From Bactericera cockerelli (lineage: Eukaryota; Arthropoda; Insecta; Hemiptera; Triozidae): 64,000 bases of DNA. Where the stretch lies: NCBI GenBank assembly GCA_024516035.1, contig CM044956.1, forward strand, positions 31,594,217 to 31,658,216. The letters run 5' to 3'. Shown piece by piece: positions 52,365 to 61,656 of this stretch. The position numbers and the translations under genes were made by a program. Under the pieces are notes generated by a model that ran no database searches, was not told the origin of the DNA, and saw only the letters and a list, made by a program, of their open reading frames with translations. Position 1 is the first letter of the stretch. Every line of letters starts with the position of its first letter.

Positions 52365-54836
52365 GTACTAATAATGTCCTAACTAAAGGGCTAGGTTATT
52401 GCCTGCGGCAATCTCTTCCACCCAACCCTACTTGAAAGGTAAAAATAGTATTTAAAATGGTCTTTTTTTCGTGAATGGTGACCGATTTAAAAAAAAAAAA
52501 CATTCAAATGAAGTTAAGTATTAAATATCTATGAATTTTAATTCATTCGCACGTTTGTTTTATAATTTCAGATGCTTAAGTTTTTCTGATAAGACTTCAC
52601 CAATTTATTATGAATAATAAGTTTTTTTATTATGTTGGAACGTGACTTTACAAACATGTTTGAAATTTCAATAAGTAGGTGATAAGAATTTGTCATTCTC
52701 TTGCAAATGATTGAGACGTAAGAAAAATATCTATAAGAACCTGTACTTCCTTTTTATATGTGTTTTTTTAATATAGATAGGTAGATATATTTTTTTAATG
52801 AAATAAACACTACTAAAATAAGCCCTTTGTATACGAAGCCTCTCACAAGTGAAATACTCATGTTATGAACGGTTGAGGCTAGAATGCTGAAAATTTGATA
52901 GGTATGTTGTTATCACCGTTCAAGACACTGACGGGTTGAAAAATTGGAACTCGTTTGAAGCCCTTGAGAGCCCATTTTCTGATTTTCAAGAGGACGTCAT
53001 ATCTCCTCAGTGGAAAAAGATAAAATCAAGAAATTTTGTACTTGTTCAAATGTGCATGTACTTCATTTAGACTTTGTTTGCAACCGGAACGAGTGAAGCC
53101 ACTTAATAAAAACAATACTTTCTATTCCTTATACCTTAGAGAGGGGTATTTTTCTTTTGGATAAATTTTTTTTCCAGGTTCGATATTTCCAAATATTTCC
53201 ATTTTATTCTAAGGTCAACTTCGTCACACATTCGTGAAAGAAAAATGCGTTTCGGTACTTTTAAAGATAAACAATGGACTTAACCTAGAAAAGAACTGGA
53301 AGCAAGAATTTTCTACTTCCATTTTGGTTAACCAAACTGGAAGAAGGAAGAGAAAAGTTTCCTCTTCCAAAAGAAAAATGACTTGCTTCCAGTTTAATTA
53401 ATTTTTTTCCAGTTTGGTTAGAAAGAAAAACACGGCTTAGGTAATTCCTTACCTATTCCTTATAGGTAATAGAAAGTAAAAAAAAATCGCCTAGTATTCA
53501 GTAGCGCATTTTTCACGTCGCCATTCACTCACCAGATCCTTTCCGCTGAAGTAGTTATCTTGTGCTGGCCCAGGCGAGGGCCCCTGAGGGAAGAAGTTGA
53601 AGTGGCTGACCGAGAAGTTCTGCAGGGAGGTGCTGCGTAGCATCCTGCTGTCTAGCAGGGGCTGCCAGTCCTGGGGAGCCCTGTGCGACAGCGGAATCAC
53701 CGAGTTCTGAAATCAGTATAATCAGTATAAACAGAAAAGTGAGAAGTTGTACTAGATGTAAATTAATATCAGAACATACCTGGACAACTGTTTCGAACTT
53801 ATTAGCTCTTATCAGCAGGTAATAGTTCTGAATATCCATGTCATCAACTAACCTCTCTATTTTAATCAGTATAAACAGAAAAGTGAGAAAATGCGTTCCG
53901 ATTATTATTATTATAATTATTATCTATGAATCGTGTAAAACTGGACTTTATGTTTAAACATAATTATCTATTTTATATTTTTTTATAACTTATTAATCCC
54001 TCTTCTGGCTGGGGGACTATAAACAGGGAGTAGACCAGTATTGACTTGGTTCTGGGGGCCCTTGTCAATTATTAGCCTCCTTGTAAGGACAGTGGTAGAA
54101 GTGCTGAGTCATTCCTCCACTGTCTGGCTACCATCGTTCACGATGATGCCACCCTATGATGATGAATCCCTCTTCTGTTTATTGTAAACAAGTTAAATTT
54201 TAATTAAAAATTAATGATAGATTGATGTTACAACATTTAGAAATATTGAGATATTAATATAATAGGCAACATCACTGTACTAGTTATGCAGTTAACTACA
54301 ATATAGAATTGTGACATATCAAAATCCATTTAAATAATTACATTTGGAAAGTAAATTACTTACTTACAAAAGTAAGTAGGTAGAGAAGTGGAAGAGAATG
54401 TCGCATGGATTATCAATGATGAATTATCGATTAATAAGTTATCATATTTTGTGTTAATCACGTGATATCACAATTACTTAAACTCGCTTTAATAAATCCA
54501 CGCTGAAACCGGGACTTGAACCACCGACCTTCAGGTTACAAGTCTATTGCCTTATCCTTTAAGCTACTGAGATCAGTTATCTAATAATAAGTAAAAGTTA
54601 TACTATCAGTGCACCGTATCCAATACACACCTCCACACAGGAAGTGGCAATACACACCTCCACACAGGAAGTGGCAATACACACCTCCACATAAGAAGTG
54701 GCTTTGTCTTAAGTGTCTTGGCTTACCCTCAAAATCTCGTGCAGTTCGTCCTCGATAGATTTCGTGGCTCGTTTCTCAAGAGTGGTCGCATTATCTGTCG
54801 TTAGGTAATTGCCCAGGAATTTGAAGAAGCATTGAG
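41634..54836 (-). CDS. Long coiled-coil protein, 17 exons seen, 5' end missing
   Basis: Exons in transcript order: 54836-54727, 53827-53780, 53706-53533, 51812-51717, 51207-51157, 50646-50623, 50111-50031, 49238-49098, 48453-48385, 47526-47368, 46540-46415, 45032-44871, 44624-44343, 44031-43852, 43402-43217, 42807-42579, 41832-41634. Nearly all are multiples of three in phase 0, joining without stops into 771 aa. From residue ~110 to ~690 the protein is almost pure heptad coiled coil, rich in Glu, Lys, Gln and Leu, with some Cys (EECCSDREYCEDRL). The N-terminal part is globular (CFFKFLGNYLTTDNATTLEK, HRAPQDWQPLLDSRM). The tail is a short helical, then Ser/Thr/Pro segment (YDTPEKDTSS). Transport, centrosomal or synaptonemal scaffolds are the obvious candidates; I cannot name it. 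One base is missing in the second-last exon. Convergent with BLM. Confidence 0.85.
41837..42578. other. Last intron of the coiled-coil gene with repeat debris
   Basis: Contains an interspersed-repeat signature at about 42215-42300 (GACGCCAGCCGTAGGGGAAA, then GTAGCGAAGCACGGGTTAAA) common in insect genomes. No exon seen. Confidence 0.45.
42579..42807 (-). CDS. Coiled-coil gene, penultimate exon, one-base break
   Basis: Reads ESASMVNAQEILSLLEINSA to LQQSLSISP, then hits TAA just after the G-run 42658-42662 (C-run in the transcript). Adding one base there continues as QVSNCHGLAEQCSVHVSHIR and KLTDENR, and leaves phase 2, which the last exon needs. The GTAAGC directly after the run mimics a donor; using it would end in a shorter exon that fits phase less well. 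Confidence 0.75.
44188..44275 (+). repeat. SINE fragment, 'TCTGGTAATCC' family
   Basis: GGTAGTCTGGTAATCCATGT and CCGTTGGTTCGAATCTTACC then GCATGGATTTATTTTCATTT. A tRNA-derived head with a shortened body. Confidence 0.65.
45042..45760. mobile_element. 719-bp MITE abutting a splice acceptor
   Basis: Ends TACAGGGTGATTCAGAAAAG and its inverse CTTTTCTGAATCACCCTGTA. Terminal repeats are ~125 bp with little mismatch, including GGAGGTACACGCCC-type blocks. In the coiled-coil gene its left end is only 7 nt from the acceptor AG of exon 45032-44871. Confidence 0.92.
46208..46388 (-). repeat. 5S-headed SINE, 5'-truncated reverse copy
   Basis: GGGTTGAACGTCGCTTTCGA through CTTAGCCTGGGTTGGGCCGG to CACCTCGTTGAACGTTGCTT. 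The last ~45 bp of the 5S head are missing; it ends ~25 bp from the donor of the adjacent coiled-coil exon. Confidence 0.78.
46768..46920 (-). repeat. 5S-headed SINE, old reverse copy
   Basis: CTCAGCCTGGGTGAAGCCGA, ATAGCCAGCCAGCATCACGA and CTACCCACCAAGTCCTAGGC follow the SINE order; strongly diverged. Confidence 0.5.
47068..47190 (+). repeat. Repeat 'GGGGGACTATAAACAGGGAG', copy 2
   Basis: Lacks the first ~45 bp. GGCTTGGTTCTGGGGCCCTT to GTTCACGATGACTCCACCCT, ending in (GAT)n. Confidence 0.7.
47640..47890. other. Intron DNA of the coiled-coil gene
   Basis: Low-complexity AT-rich sequence with ATT runs; nothing else recognised. Confidence 0.4.
47895..47978 (+). repeat. tRNA-like SINE head
   Basis: GTCCGGCAGCTCAGTGGTAA and GGTTGCGGGTTCGAAACCCA are close to the A and B boxes of the SINE at 19074. 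The arms GTCCGGC/GCCGGTAC pair fairly well, so a tRNA-like fold remains possible, but there is no clean anticodon arm. Confidence 0.55.
48787..49016 (+). repeat. tRNA-headed SINE, 'GTTAGCGCGCTAG' family, copy 2
   Basis: CAGAGCGAGTTAGCGCGCTA, CCTGGGTTCGATTCCCAGCG and GATTTTTTCTGCTCTGTACT, as at 8878. The tail ends CTCTTAGTAATGCTGCG-TACCCACA, which also occurs at 11086-11108 as CTCTTAGTAATGCTGTGCTA. Confidence 0.75.
49450..49740 (+). repeat. Interspersed repeat, second copy of the 20505 family
   Basis: GAAACGGAAGTAGTGTTCGT, TCTCAGAAACTACGGAACGG and ACATATTTATTATGCC follow the order of 20505-20900. Confidence 0.6.
49897..50111 (-). CDS. Coiled-coil exon with triplicated donor end
   Basis: The exon (50111-50031) encodes ERKESELADANRKVHNYHKY and YCWSLIQ. 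Its last 48 bp plus the first 19 bp of the intron are then repeated twice more (67-bp period; copies end at 49964 and 49897). Each copy keeps a GTAAGA donor and a CATTACATTACAG acceptor-like end. Only the first donor keeps the frame into the next exon. Confidence 0.85.
50255..50485 (+). repeat. tRNA-headed SINE, 'TCTGGTAATCC' family, best copy
   Basis: CCTCTAGTAGTCAAGTGGTT (A box), CGTTGGTTCGAATCCTACTC (B box), then TTTTTTCCTCATTCATTTGA, TGACCACATAATAATAAGGC, TCGCCTGGTGGTTACCTTCC and an ATT-rich tail. About 230 bp. Confidence 0.8.
50623..50646 (-). CDS. 24-bp microexon of the coiled-coil gene
   Basis: TTTATTTTTACAG precedes and GTGAGT follows eight codons, ASRLNKLL, in phase 0. It extends the heptad pattern by about one turn and could be skipped without changing frame. 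Confidence 0.75.
51209..51716. other. Intron DNA, nothing recognised
   Basis: An AAACACAGGTACCCT block occurs twice (51427 and 51579) about 150 bp apart. No exon with both splice sites was found. Confidence 0.35.
52052..52363 (+). repeat. 5S-rRNA-headed SINE, young copy with 61-bp poly(A)
   Basis: The first ~120 bp (GCCAGCGTCGATGGCATGTT to GTGACGCTGGC) follow 5S rRNA in order: CACCGAAGTTAAGCGACATC and GACTTGGATGGGTGACC are the box A/C side of the internal pol III promoter. A ~130-bp body ends in CGACGTTAAACCCCACTT, then 61 A. Flanks suggest a target duplication around AAAAACGT. It differs from the 60651 copy by about one base. Confidence 0.92.
52375..52440 (-). mobile_element. LINE 3' tail fragment, copy 3
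   Basis: TGTCCTAACTAAAGGGCTAG and GGCAATCTCTTCCACCCAAC match 31739-31795, directly after the SINE poly(A). The SINE appears to have inserted into or beside this tail. Confidence 0.6.
52441..53149. other. Intron DNA, repeat-like
   Basis: AT-rich then a stretch (52850-53130) with the style of interspersed insect repeats (GAGGACGTCATATCTCCTCA). I could not match it to another copy here. Confidence 0.35.
53150..53435. mobile_element. Second copy of the 291-bp MITE
   Basis: ATTTTATTCTAAGGTCAACT, AAGATAAACAATGGACTTAA and GGAAGCAAGAATTTTCTACT match 28406-28696 closely; the right end GGTTAGAAAGAAAAACACGG is preserved, the left end is diverged. It ends ~100 bp downstream (in transcript order) of coiled-coil exon 53706-53533. 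Confidence 0.72.
54005..54165 (+). repeat. Repeat 'GGGGGACTATAAACAGGGAG', copy 3
   Basis: Full-length copy closely matching 37550-37715, ending CCACCCTATGATGATG. The following AATCCCTCTTCTG repeats the left flank ATCCCTCTTCTGG (53996), which is a target-site duplication of about 13 bp and supports a SINE. Confidence 0.8.
54455..54580 (-). repeat. tRNA-headed SINE, reverse copy
   Basis: Inverse of the 25858 family: AAACTCGCTTTAATAAATCC, CGGGACTTGAACCACCGACC, TACTGAGATCAG. Confidence 0.75.
54620..54702. repeat. 27-bp tandem repeat, three copies
   Basis: CAATACACACCTCCACACAG plus GAAGTGG, three times head to tail, the last copy with two changes. It begins ~25 bp past a coiled-coil exon donor in transcript order. 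Confidence 0.9.
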
Positions 54837-54841
54837 CTGCG

Positions 54842-57120
54842 GGGAGCAAACTCATGAGCAGGAACGTGTCCGTTATGACGAGGGGGGAGGCACTTGCAGA
54901 GGGGAACAGCTGAGCTCTATCTGTCTACAGCGAAACAGAACATTCTTTTCTTCAATTCTATATACTTTTTCCTATACCTACTCTTCTTCATTCACCTTGC
55001 CTCAGTATCAGTATAAACAGAAAAGTGAGAAGTTGTATTAGAGAAAAGACTTTTCCCAAACTTTTGGAGTTGGCATAGGCGAGCTCTTCCATAGGCTTGA
55101 GATTGGTTGGTTCTCGCACTCCTACATCATTATACGGCAGAATGCCCTTCCGAACATCAACCTGTTAACTTTTGTGGTATTGTCTTCTGTCCTGACATGG
55201 CTGGTACCTTATCTGTTTAACTTCCCCCAGCGGGACTTATTATTATACCTACTACATCACTACCAATTGCCTTAAATTTCAAAAAATGATGCAAGTACAA
55301 ACTATTTCTTAAAGCTTAAATTAAACTGTGATTGTCACTTGAATTACAAACCAAAGTATTCTACTTCTCTATATATCACTTGCGAGATTATCTGAAGGAT
55401 AAACATATTGGAAGTATTGAAAAAACTTACTTAAGTTCAAAGTTTGAATTGTAAGTTATTGCAGTAAATATGATAACTTTAGTAACAATTTACCTGATGT
55501 ACTCTTACAGAGAATTGCATACTCAATCACACTACTGAGATTGAATTAAAAGTAGAATATCATTTCAGAAAATCTTCAATGAAAATTTTAATAATTATAC
55601 ACGATTAAAATTTGTCAATAAATAATAAAAGATTTTGTCCCTATTTTCAATGCTAGGATATATCAAAACTCCGGCAAATGGAGAACTGGGATTTTATTCT
55701 CGTCGGTGGCCGATATTGGACGGGAAAAGTCAAATAATCTTTTGGTGCAGGATACAAAAAGTGCACCCAGCTCAAGTTTTCTAACATAATCAAGATCCAA
55801 AATGGTCCAAATTAAATAATAAATGGTTGTCTGCGTTTTAAGAAACTGTTAACGATAGCAAATTATTTGAGACAGAGTTGCGTCCCCTCTTTTACTTGGA
55901 CATTCCTAGTTTAGAATCTTGTCTTGGCATAGTTCACAAAACTGTGTGCTGGCTTCCCAGATGACTCAGAGCTCCACCGTATTATAATTTTAAACATTAA
56001 GTACGTATAAACAAATAAACATTAATTATGAAGTGCCTGGTACATTGTATTTTATTTTTTACAGAAATATTGCAATGGGCGTAGATCCAGGGACCTTCCC
56101 TGCCTTTCAGGATGTATCAATGACATGGTTTTTTTACACACAATATTGTATACATATATACATACATTAAAAAATATAATCACAGTTATACATATACATA
56201 CATTAAAAAGGTATGTATAATAACTAGAAGAGGTAGTGGGTTTAATTTGGGTTTAACGTCGCTTTCAACTGCATGGTTATATCACGAAGGGGATGTTACC
56301 TCCATTCGCAGGAAATTCACAAACTGCTACTCACATTAACCTCACCTATCTAGGGTTGGGTCGGAATGCCAGCATCACGAAGTCTTCAACTCGCTGAACG
56401 TTGCTTAACTTCGTTGATCCTACGACAACCGGTGCATTCAAAGGGCCATCGACGCTGGCTAAAAATGAACTTTTAGGTATACCTAGCCTCGATTAGTCGC
56501 CTAAAGTAAAGTAACCCTCCTTGTTTTCAAACAATAATAAAGAAAACTGGTGTCACACCACGACTTTCCTTATCACTGGACAAAAAGTCGTAAACTGGTG
56601 ATGGTGACTCAACGGTAACAGTAAGCTAAAATTCTTCAAATTCGTAATCAGGACCTCAAAATCATTGGATTTGATGTGTCACAACCCCTCTAAGATTAAT
56701 AGTAAAAAAGTTAGTTCAAGCGGACCCTTCAAAATACCGGTAAATTGGGGCGGGGTTCAAAAAGTTCAGGATATGAAAAAAATGATCTGAGTAAACACCT
56801 TTATTTTTTATTCTAAGAAAATATCTCTAGCTCTACCTCTTGACGTCTCTGCTTCTGTTGAACTTGTAAGTCTAACTTTAAGCTCGCCCTCACACTGACC
56901 GTTTCAAAAAAATAAATTACTGCGCCTATCGGGTTGATACTGGAGTAGTAATATCTACAATAGTTTTGTTTTATGTAATTTTATTTATGAAAATAGTTTT
57001 AAAGAAATACTTTTCTTTGAAAATAAGCTTGTCAGAGCCTCATAACTCATAACACATCTCTAAAAAGGTTATATTTCCGGCGGCATTCTCAATGTATAGA
57101 AGATAAACATTGTGTACTTA
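54842..57120. other. Region upstream of the first coiled-coil exon seen
   Basis: Should hold more 5' exons of the minus-strand gene, but I could not identify any with confidence. Contains the SINE at 56241-56461 and AT-rich DNA. Confidence 0.4.
56241..56461 (-). repeat. 5S-headed SINE, full-length reverse copy
   Basis: GGGTTTAACGTCGCTTTCAA through TCACCTATCTAGGGTTGGGT to CGGTGCATTCAAAGGGCCAT and CGACGCTGGC. The 3' tail is short and T-rich at the left. Confidence 0.82.
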
Positions 57121-57123
57121 CTC

Positions 57124-57174
57124 AGGATCCCCGCAGGTGGTGGTAATGGCCTCCTCAGGAATACCGTCTGTCCG
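57124..57174 (-). other. Possible 5' exon of the coiled-coil gene
   Basis: On the minus strand GGACAG precedes a block reading ACGGTATTCCTGAGGAGGCC to GGGGATCCTGA and then GTAAGT. Depending on phase it codes a short peptide such as GIPEEAITTTCGDPE. The acceptor is poor and the phase link to 54836 is not unique. Confidence 0.25.
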
Positions 57175-58232
57175 CTTCACGTTGCTCTATTGTTTTTAAA
57201 CATTTTAACAGAAGAAAAAAAAGGAAAAACATGGAATTGTCGATCGTAAGCGTGATGGTGTGAGCACTGAGACGAGATGAGACTCTCTGTTCCCTTACAC
57301 CTCTCCCTAAATCGGAAGAAACGTGGAGTGCAAAATGAGACGGGAGGCACAATGCTTGCTCTGTTAGTTTTCAAAAACATTTCTGCCTGAAAAGAGTTGA
57401 GGCCTCTTGAAAATTTAGTGTCACGTGGATTTATTAAGTAAAGAGTGAAAAAATCGATATGTAGTTTTTGGACTGCCTAATAGCACATGAAGAGTATAAG
57501 TCAGCATAAAAATATAAAACGATGTAAATTATTACAATGCAGAAGTAAGACAATACGTTGGTACTTATACTATAGTACCTACTTTTAAAGCGCGGAGCTA
57601 CTATTACTTTTGGCAGTTTTCATTTTTGTCACTTAATTTTGCCCTAAGTAAAGCACTAAACCTACTTATTTCAAGTATTTTAATTTTAACAAAAAGTTAC
57701 ATGACGGTTAAGTTTAATCAGCATCTTTAATTTCACCGATATTCCGAATTTCGAGTAAACAAAACCACTCTTATCGCCGAGTGCACAGGAGTCCCCCCTC
57801 CTCCGGAACAATCAGAGATGTTCCAGAAATAGCTTGTATGTACTCCAGAAGTCTGAGGCAAGCGGGCAGGAGTGTGGGCTCCGCTTCTACTCCAATATAC
57901 TGAAATTCCCCATTGGGAATATTAGGGGATTCTTGAAAATCTATTTTCTAAGATCACTAGGCAAGTCCCTGATAAAGGAGGAAGACAGAGGAGGTGAACA
58001 AATCGGACAAGGTTTATTTTTACCCAAAACAAAAATAAATACAAAAATCAAGGACAGGAAGCAGAGTGTATTTTAAGGTAAGGAGTAAATGGAAGAACAA
58101 ATCATCTTAACTTATCCTGTTAATATATATCTCGCATTAGAGCACACTCGAAAAGTTTTTTTTTTTTTTTTAATATCGCGCTAACCTTCTCTCGAACAAA
58201 AAGGTTACGGAGCTAATCTGACCTACTTACAG

Positions 58233-58334
58233 ATGAAAGTTAAAGTTGTGTCCCAGTTCTTCAGGGAGAAAATGAACTCGAAACTTGGGATATTATTCCC
58301 CACAGGACTTAATGATCAGTTGGTGTCTGGGAAT
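58233..58334 (+). other. Isolated plus-strand exon candidate
   Basis: Between CTACTTACAG and GTGAGT, 34 open codons starting with ATG: MKVKVVSQFFREKMNSKLGI, then LFPTGLNDQLVSGN. The peptide looks protein-like and both splice sites are good, but I found no partner exon. It may belong to a gene continuing beyond the window. Confidence 0.35.
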
Positions 58335-59127
58335 GTGAGTTACAAGTTAGGTACCTACAATAGATGGGATGATCTCTAGAATAATTACTTTCCTCTTCCT
58401 GCAGCTCCAGCCTCCGCAATGGAATGTAGGTAGGTAACTGTGATTGCTTAGAGGTAGACATTTGCTTACGCCAGGTGCTTATGTGAAAGGTTAGCAGAAT
58501 TCCTTTTCTACGGCTTTACCCTTCTGTATTACAAATAAACCAAGGTAAATTTGTCATTGTATGCCATAATACGAGTATCATTACACATAATTATTGTATC
58601 GTTTCACTGTTGTTCCCTAAACAGAGATAACTTTGACACGTATACCTATAGGTAGATTTGGTACAAACATACACAAGCGCACATTATGCTTTGTTTTCTG
58701 CTTTGTAATATATTTACGAGTACCAGTAATTTATTCACTTCTGTTCCATCTTAATTGTTTAGGGTTAAAGGCAATTATTCTACAATTTATTTAACGCGAA
58801 CCAGAAATATTTCTTATTTAAATGAATGTTCAAGGGAATGATAATAAAACTAAGGAGGCACTTAAAACTGTTCCTATTACAGATCATTATCATGTGTTTA
58901 CAGTCTGATCGTGATAATGTTCAAGAGTTTGACACACATTTTAAATGCTCCACTCTAGAGAAATGTTAATATTAAAGAAAAATAGGAAAACTAAAAAGAC
59001 AATGGCCATTATAGCACTATTAGGATATACCACAGTAGATATTGAGCTGTGCAGTTAGCAACATTGTGGATCCAAATGATAATAGTTGCAGGAAAGAAAT
59101 AATGATATAAGAAAGTCTAATTACCTA
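58335..59127. other. AT-rich DNA, nothing recognised
   Basis: No element with visible ends and no second exon for the 58233 candidate. Confidence 0.4.
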
Positions 59128-59212
59128 TCAAGCTCGACGGGAGGCGAGCGCTCGTCAAGTAGCGCCAGCCCACCGGCCTATATTAACACGAAACAGAGTT
59201 TATATGTATTTT
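59128..59212 (+). repeat. Left member of a distant inverted pair
   Basis: TCAAGCTCGACGGGAGGCGA, GCTCGTCAAGTAGCGCC, then TATTAACACGAAACAGAGTT. The same sequence, with ~75 bp more inside, lies inverted at 63620-63805. Confidence 0.75.
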
Positions 59213-59544
59213 GTTTTATTGTTTTCGCCCACTTCCCGCTAACTTTTATCAATTTTTATTTCAAATTCGTAATAAGACGCGAAAATAGATTGTGTTTCAC
59301 GAAAGCGCGAGGTTCCTACATACAGTTAAAGTCGTTTTCTGGCCACGCTGAAAATCTTGAATTTCATGAAAATATTCATACAGGTTTTTTTTTTCTTCAG
59401 ACCAATTTTCTGTCAAGGGTACAGCAATGTGTGCTTGTCGTGGAAAGACGTGAGATACGTTTTTGGATAGGGAATTTTTATTTCTGCATACCTTTTATAG
59501 TTTCAAGTATTTATTTTTTATAGGATAGGAGATATAGCCTTCTA

Positions 59545-59935
59545 AAATAAAACCGGAAAGTTGCATAGAGCCGCCCCTGGTTATCATGGAGCTGCGATTC
59601 TGGTATTTTTCGAAAGGCCTTATCATAGGAAAAAATATAAAAATATAACTAAAGTATTACACTGGACCAAACTTAAATTATAGCCTTTGAAAGGAATACT
59701 TATTTTGGAGCCCAGAGCCGTCTTTTCTTATCCTAGAGATGTATTTCTGGTGTTTTTAGAAAGGTCTAGTCAAAATGAATAAGATCACTTAATTTCAGAT
59801 GGTTGAAACAAGTAGAAAAGTCTTTAAAGCCCTCTAAAGGAATATCTATAATGAACCCTGGAGCCACGCCTAGTTATCCCAAGTTGATGACTGAAGGTTC
59901 TTTCTAAAGATCTAATTACTACGATGTAAAATTTT
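59545..59935. repeat. Degenerate ~140-bp tandem repeat, three copies
   Basis: Recurring order of AAAGGAATA-CTTATTTTGGAGCC, AGAGCCG or GAGCCACGCC, TTATCCTA and a TCT-rich GGTCTTTCTAAA-like block at about 59570, 59695 and 59850. Old and diverged; no coding role seen. Confidence 0.45.
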
Positions 59936-60308
59936 TTTTAGAAAAATCAGCGACAGTGTGAGACATAAAAAGAAAAAACTGAATTTTAATTTATGAGAGT
60001 AACAAAAAATCTTCACCTCACACAGAACTTAATTTATGCGGTTTACGTCCTCGCTTCATCCAAGCTGCCAACAGACCGACTTATCGGAACGGGAATAATA
60101 ACGTCCTATAACTTCGTTCAAAGATTTCTACATCACGATAATATTATCATAACAATCATAATTATATTTCAAAGGTAAAACATTTATTCAAACTCCACTA
60201 CTGAGAGGAAGCGTGCCTCTGATATTATTAGAAACGTATAAATATTGGCCAGTTAGAGGCAGAATATTTATTAATGTAGATCAAAAATGATAAATATAAT
60301 AAAATATT

Positions 60309-60490
60309 AGTCGACGATCACAGAGTAGTCTCTGTGATCGTCGACTGGTGTAGGTAAAACACGATGTTTGCAAAGTGACCTGGGTTCGAATCCCGGCTAG
60401 GTAGAATTTTTTACTCTGTACTTTGGATGGCCGGTTTTCTGTTATATCTAGTGAGAAAAAAAACAGTAGTTGATTGGTAACCAGGAATGT
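60309..60490 (+). repeat. Hairpin fused to a diverged tRNA-headed SINE
   Basis: A 17-bp perfect stem (AGTCGACGATCACAGAG, 60309-60325 and 60330-60346) with a TAGT loop, directly followed by a SINE body: GTGACCTGGGTTCGAATCCC, GAATTTTTTACTCTGTACTT, GTTGATTGGTAACCA. Same family as 8878, with the normal head partly replaced. Confidence 0.7.
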
Positions 60491-60650
60491 CAAAAATCGA
60501 ATTTTCAGGAAAGCAAAAATACAATGAACGGAATTTTTGTATTTATTTAAATATAAAACAGCTCTTTTAAATATAAAACGAGGAAACGCTGTGAGCATTA
60601 TGGGCACTATACCTGATGGCTTGCGTTTCGAAAAGCAAAAATAAGACCAA

Positions 60651-60925
60651 GCCAGCGTCGATGGCATGTTGAATACACCGGTTCCCTTCAGAACACCGAA
60701 GTTAAGCGACATCCAGCGAGGTTAAGACTTGGATGGGTGACCATTCAAATTCTAATTCTCGTGACGCTGGCTTTTCCCGGCCCCACTCAGGCTGGGTGAG
60801 GTCAATGTGAGTAGCAGGTTTGTGAGTTTCCTGCGAATGGAGGGTAAAACCCCCGTCGTGATATGACCATGGCAGTTGAAAGCGACGTTAAACCCCACTT
60901 AAAAAAAAAAAAAAAAAAAAAAAAA
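60651..60925 (+). repeat. 5S-rRNA-headed SINE, young copy with target duplication
   Basis: 250-bp body almost identical to 52052-52302 plus a 25-bp poly(A). The 14-bp sequence AAAAATAAGACCAA lies on both sides (60637-60650 and 60921-60934), a clean target-site duplication. The internal 5S promoter looks intact. Confidence 0.95.
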
Positions 60926-60934
60926 TAAGACCAA

Positions 60935-61220
60935 TCTTATCATGCTAATGAGTATGCTTCCCCCACTTTAAAATCGAAAAAAATATACTTTTAAGGGGTA
61001 TTTCTCCTTCATATTCACAGAGATGATAGAAAAGAGTACATTCCTTCTTATTCTACGAGAAAAAAAAAAATAATCGATTTTTGACATTCCTGGTTCTTCT
61101 ACTCACCCATTCAGTTACTAGTTTGAGTCAACCTCTTATGACCGTTTAATTTCGAACGAAGTGAGTATGGTTTAACTCGATCAACATTGATATGTCACAA
61201 TCTAACTATCGGTCTACCTA
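60935..61220. other. AT-rich DNA, nothing recognised
   Basis: No gene or bounded repeat seen. Confidence 0.4.
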
Positions 61221-61650
61221 TTATACTACACTAGCGGGCTGTCGCCCGCTTTGCGGGCCGAGGCATGGCCGTGAAAGCAAAAAATCCTTTTTCGCCAATG
61301 GCAGGTGTTGTAGTGGGAGTTTCGAAAAATCCCGTCTTATTGCACATCTAGACTATAAGACAAAGCTACTAACCAAATTTCAGCTTCCTAGGACTTACGG
61401 TTTGGGCTGTAGAGCGATGATCAGTCAGTGGTCAGTGAGTGACTTTGACATTTATATATTAAGATAATATGTATGTAACGTGATATAAGTTGCATAATAT
61501 TTTGTCCAATCGAGCTGAAATTTTCAGGGTATGTTTCAGGAATACACGATTGCCTATTAATTAATAAATGTACGAGTATATCCCAGGCTGGCTATGTTTC
61601 ATGGATACGTCATGTTTGCCTATTAATTAATAATTAATAAATGTACGAGT
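61221..61650 (+). repeat. Interspersed repeat 'TACACTAGCGGGCTGTCGCC'
   Basis: TACACTAGCGG recurs at 62221. The GGCATGGCCGTG block recurs at 33590 and TTGTCCAATCGA-CTGAAATTTTC at 9515-9540. Ends in a short duplicated ATGTACGAGTATATCCC block (61566, 61642). The parent element is unknown. Confidence 0.5.
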
Positions 61651-61656
61651 ATATCC

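Noticed and set aside
59086..59523. 145-codon plus-strand frame near 59.1 kb
   Set aside because: It runs through the inverted repeat block and T-rich DNA; composition is Phe/Tyr-rich as expected of AT-rich non-coding sequence.
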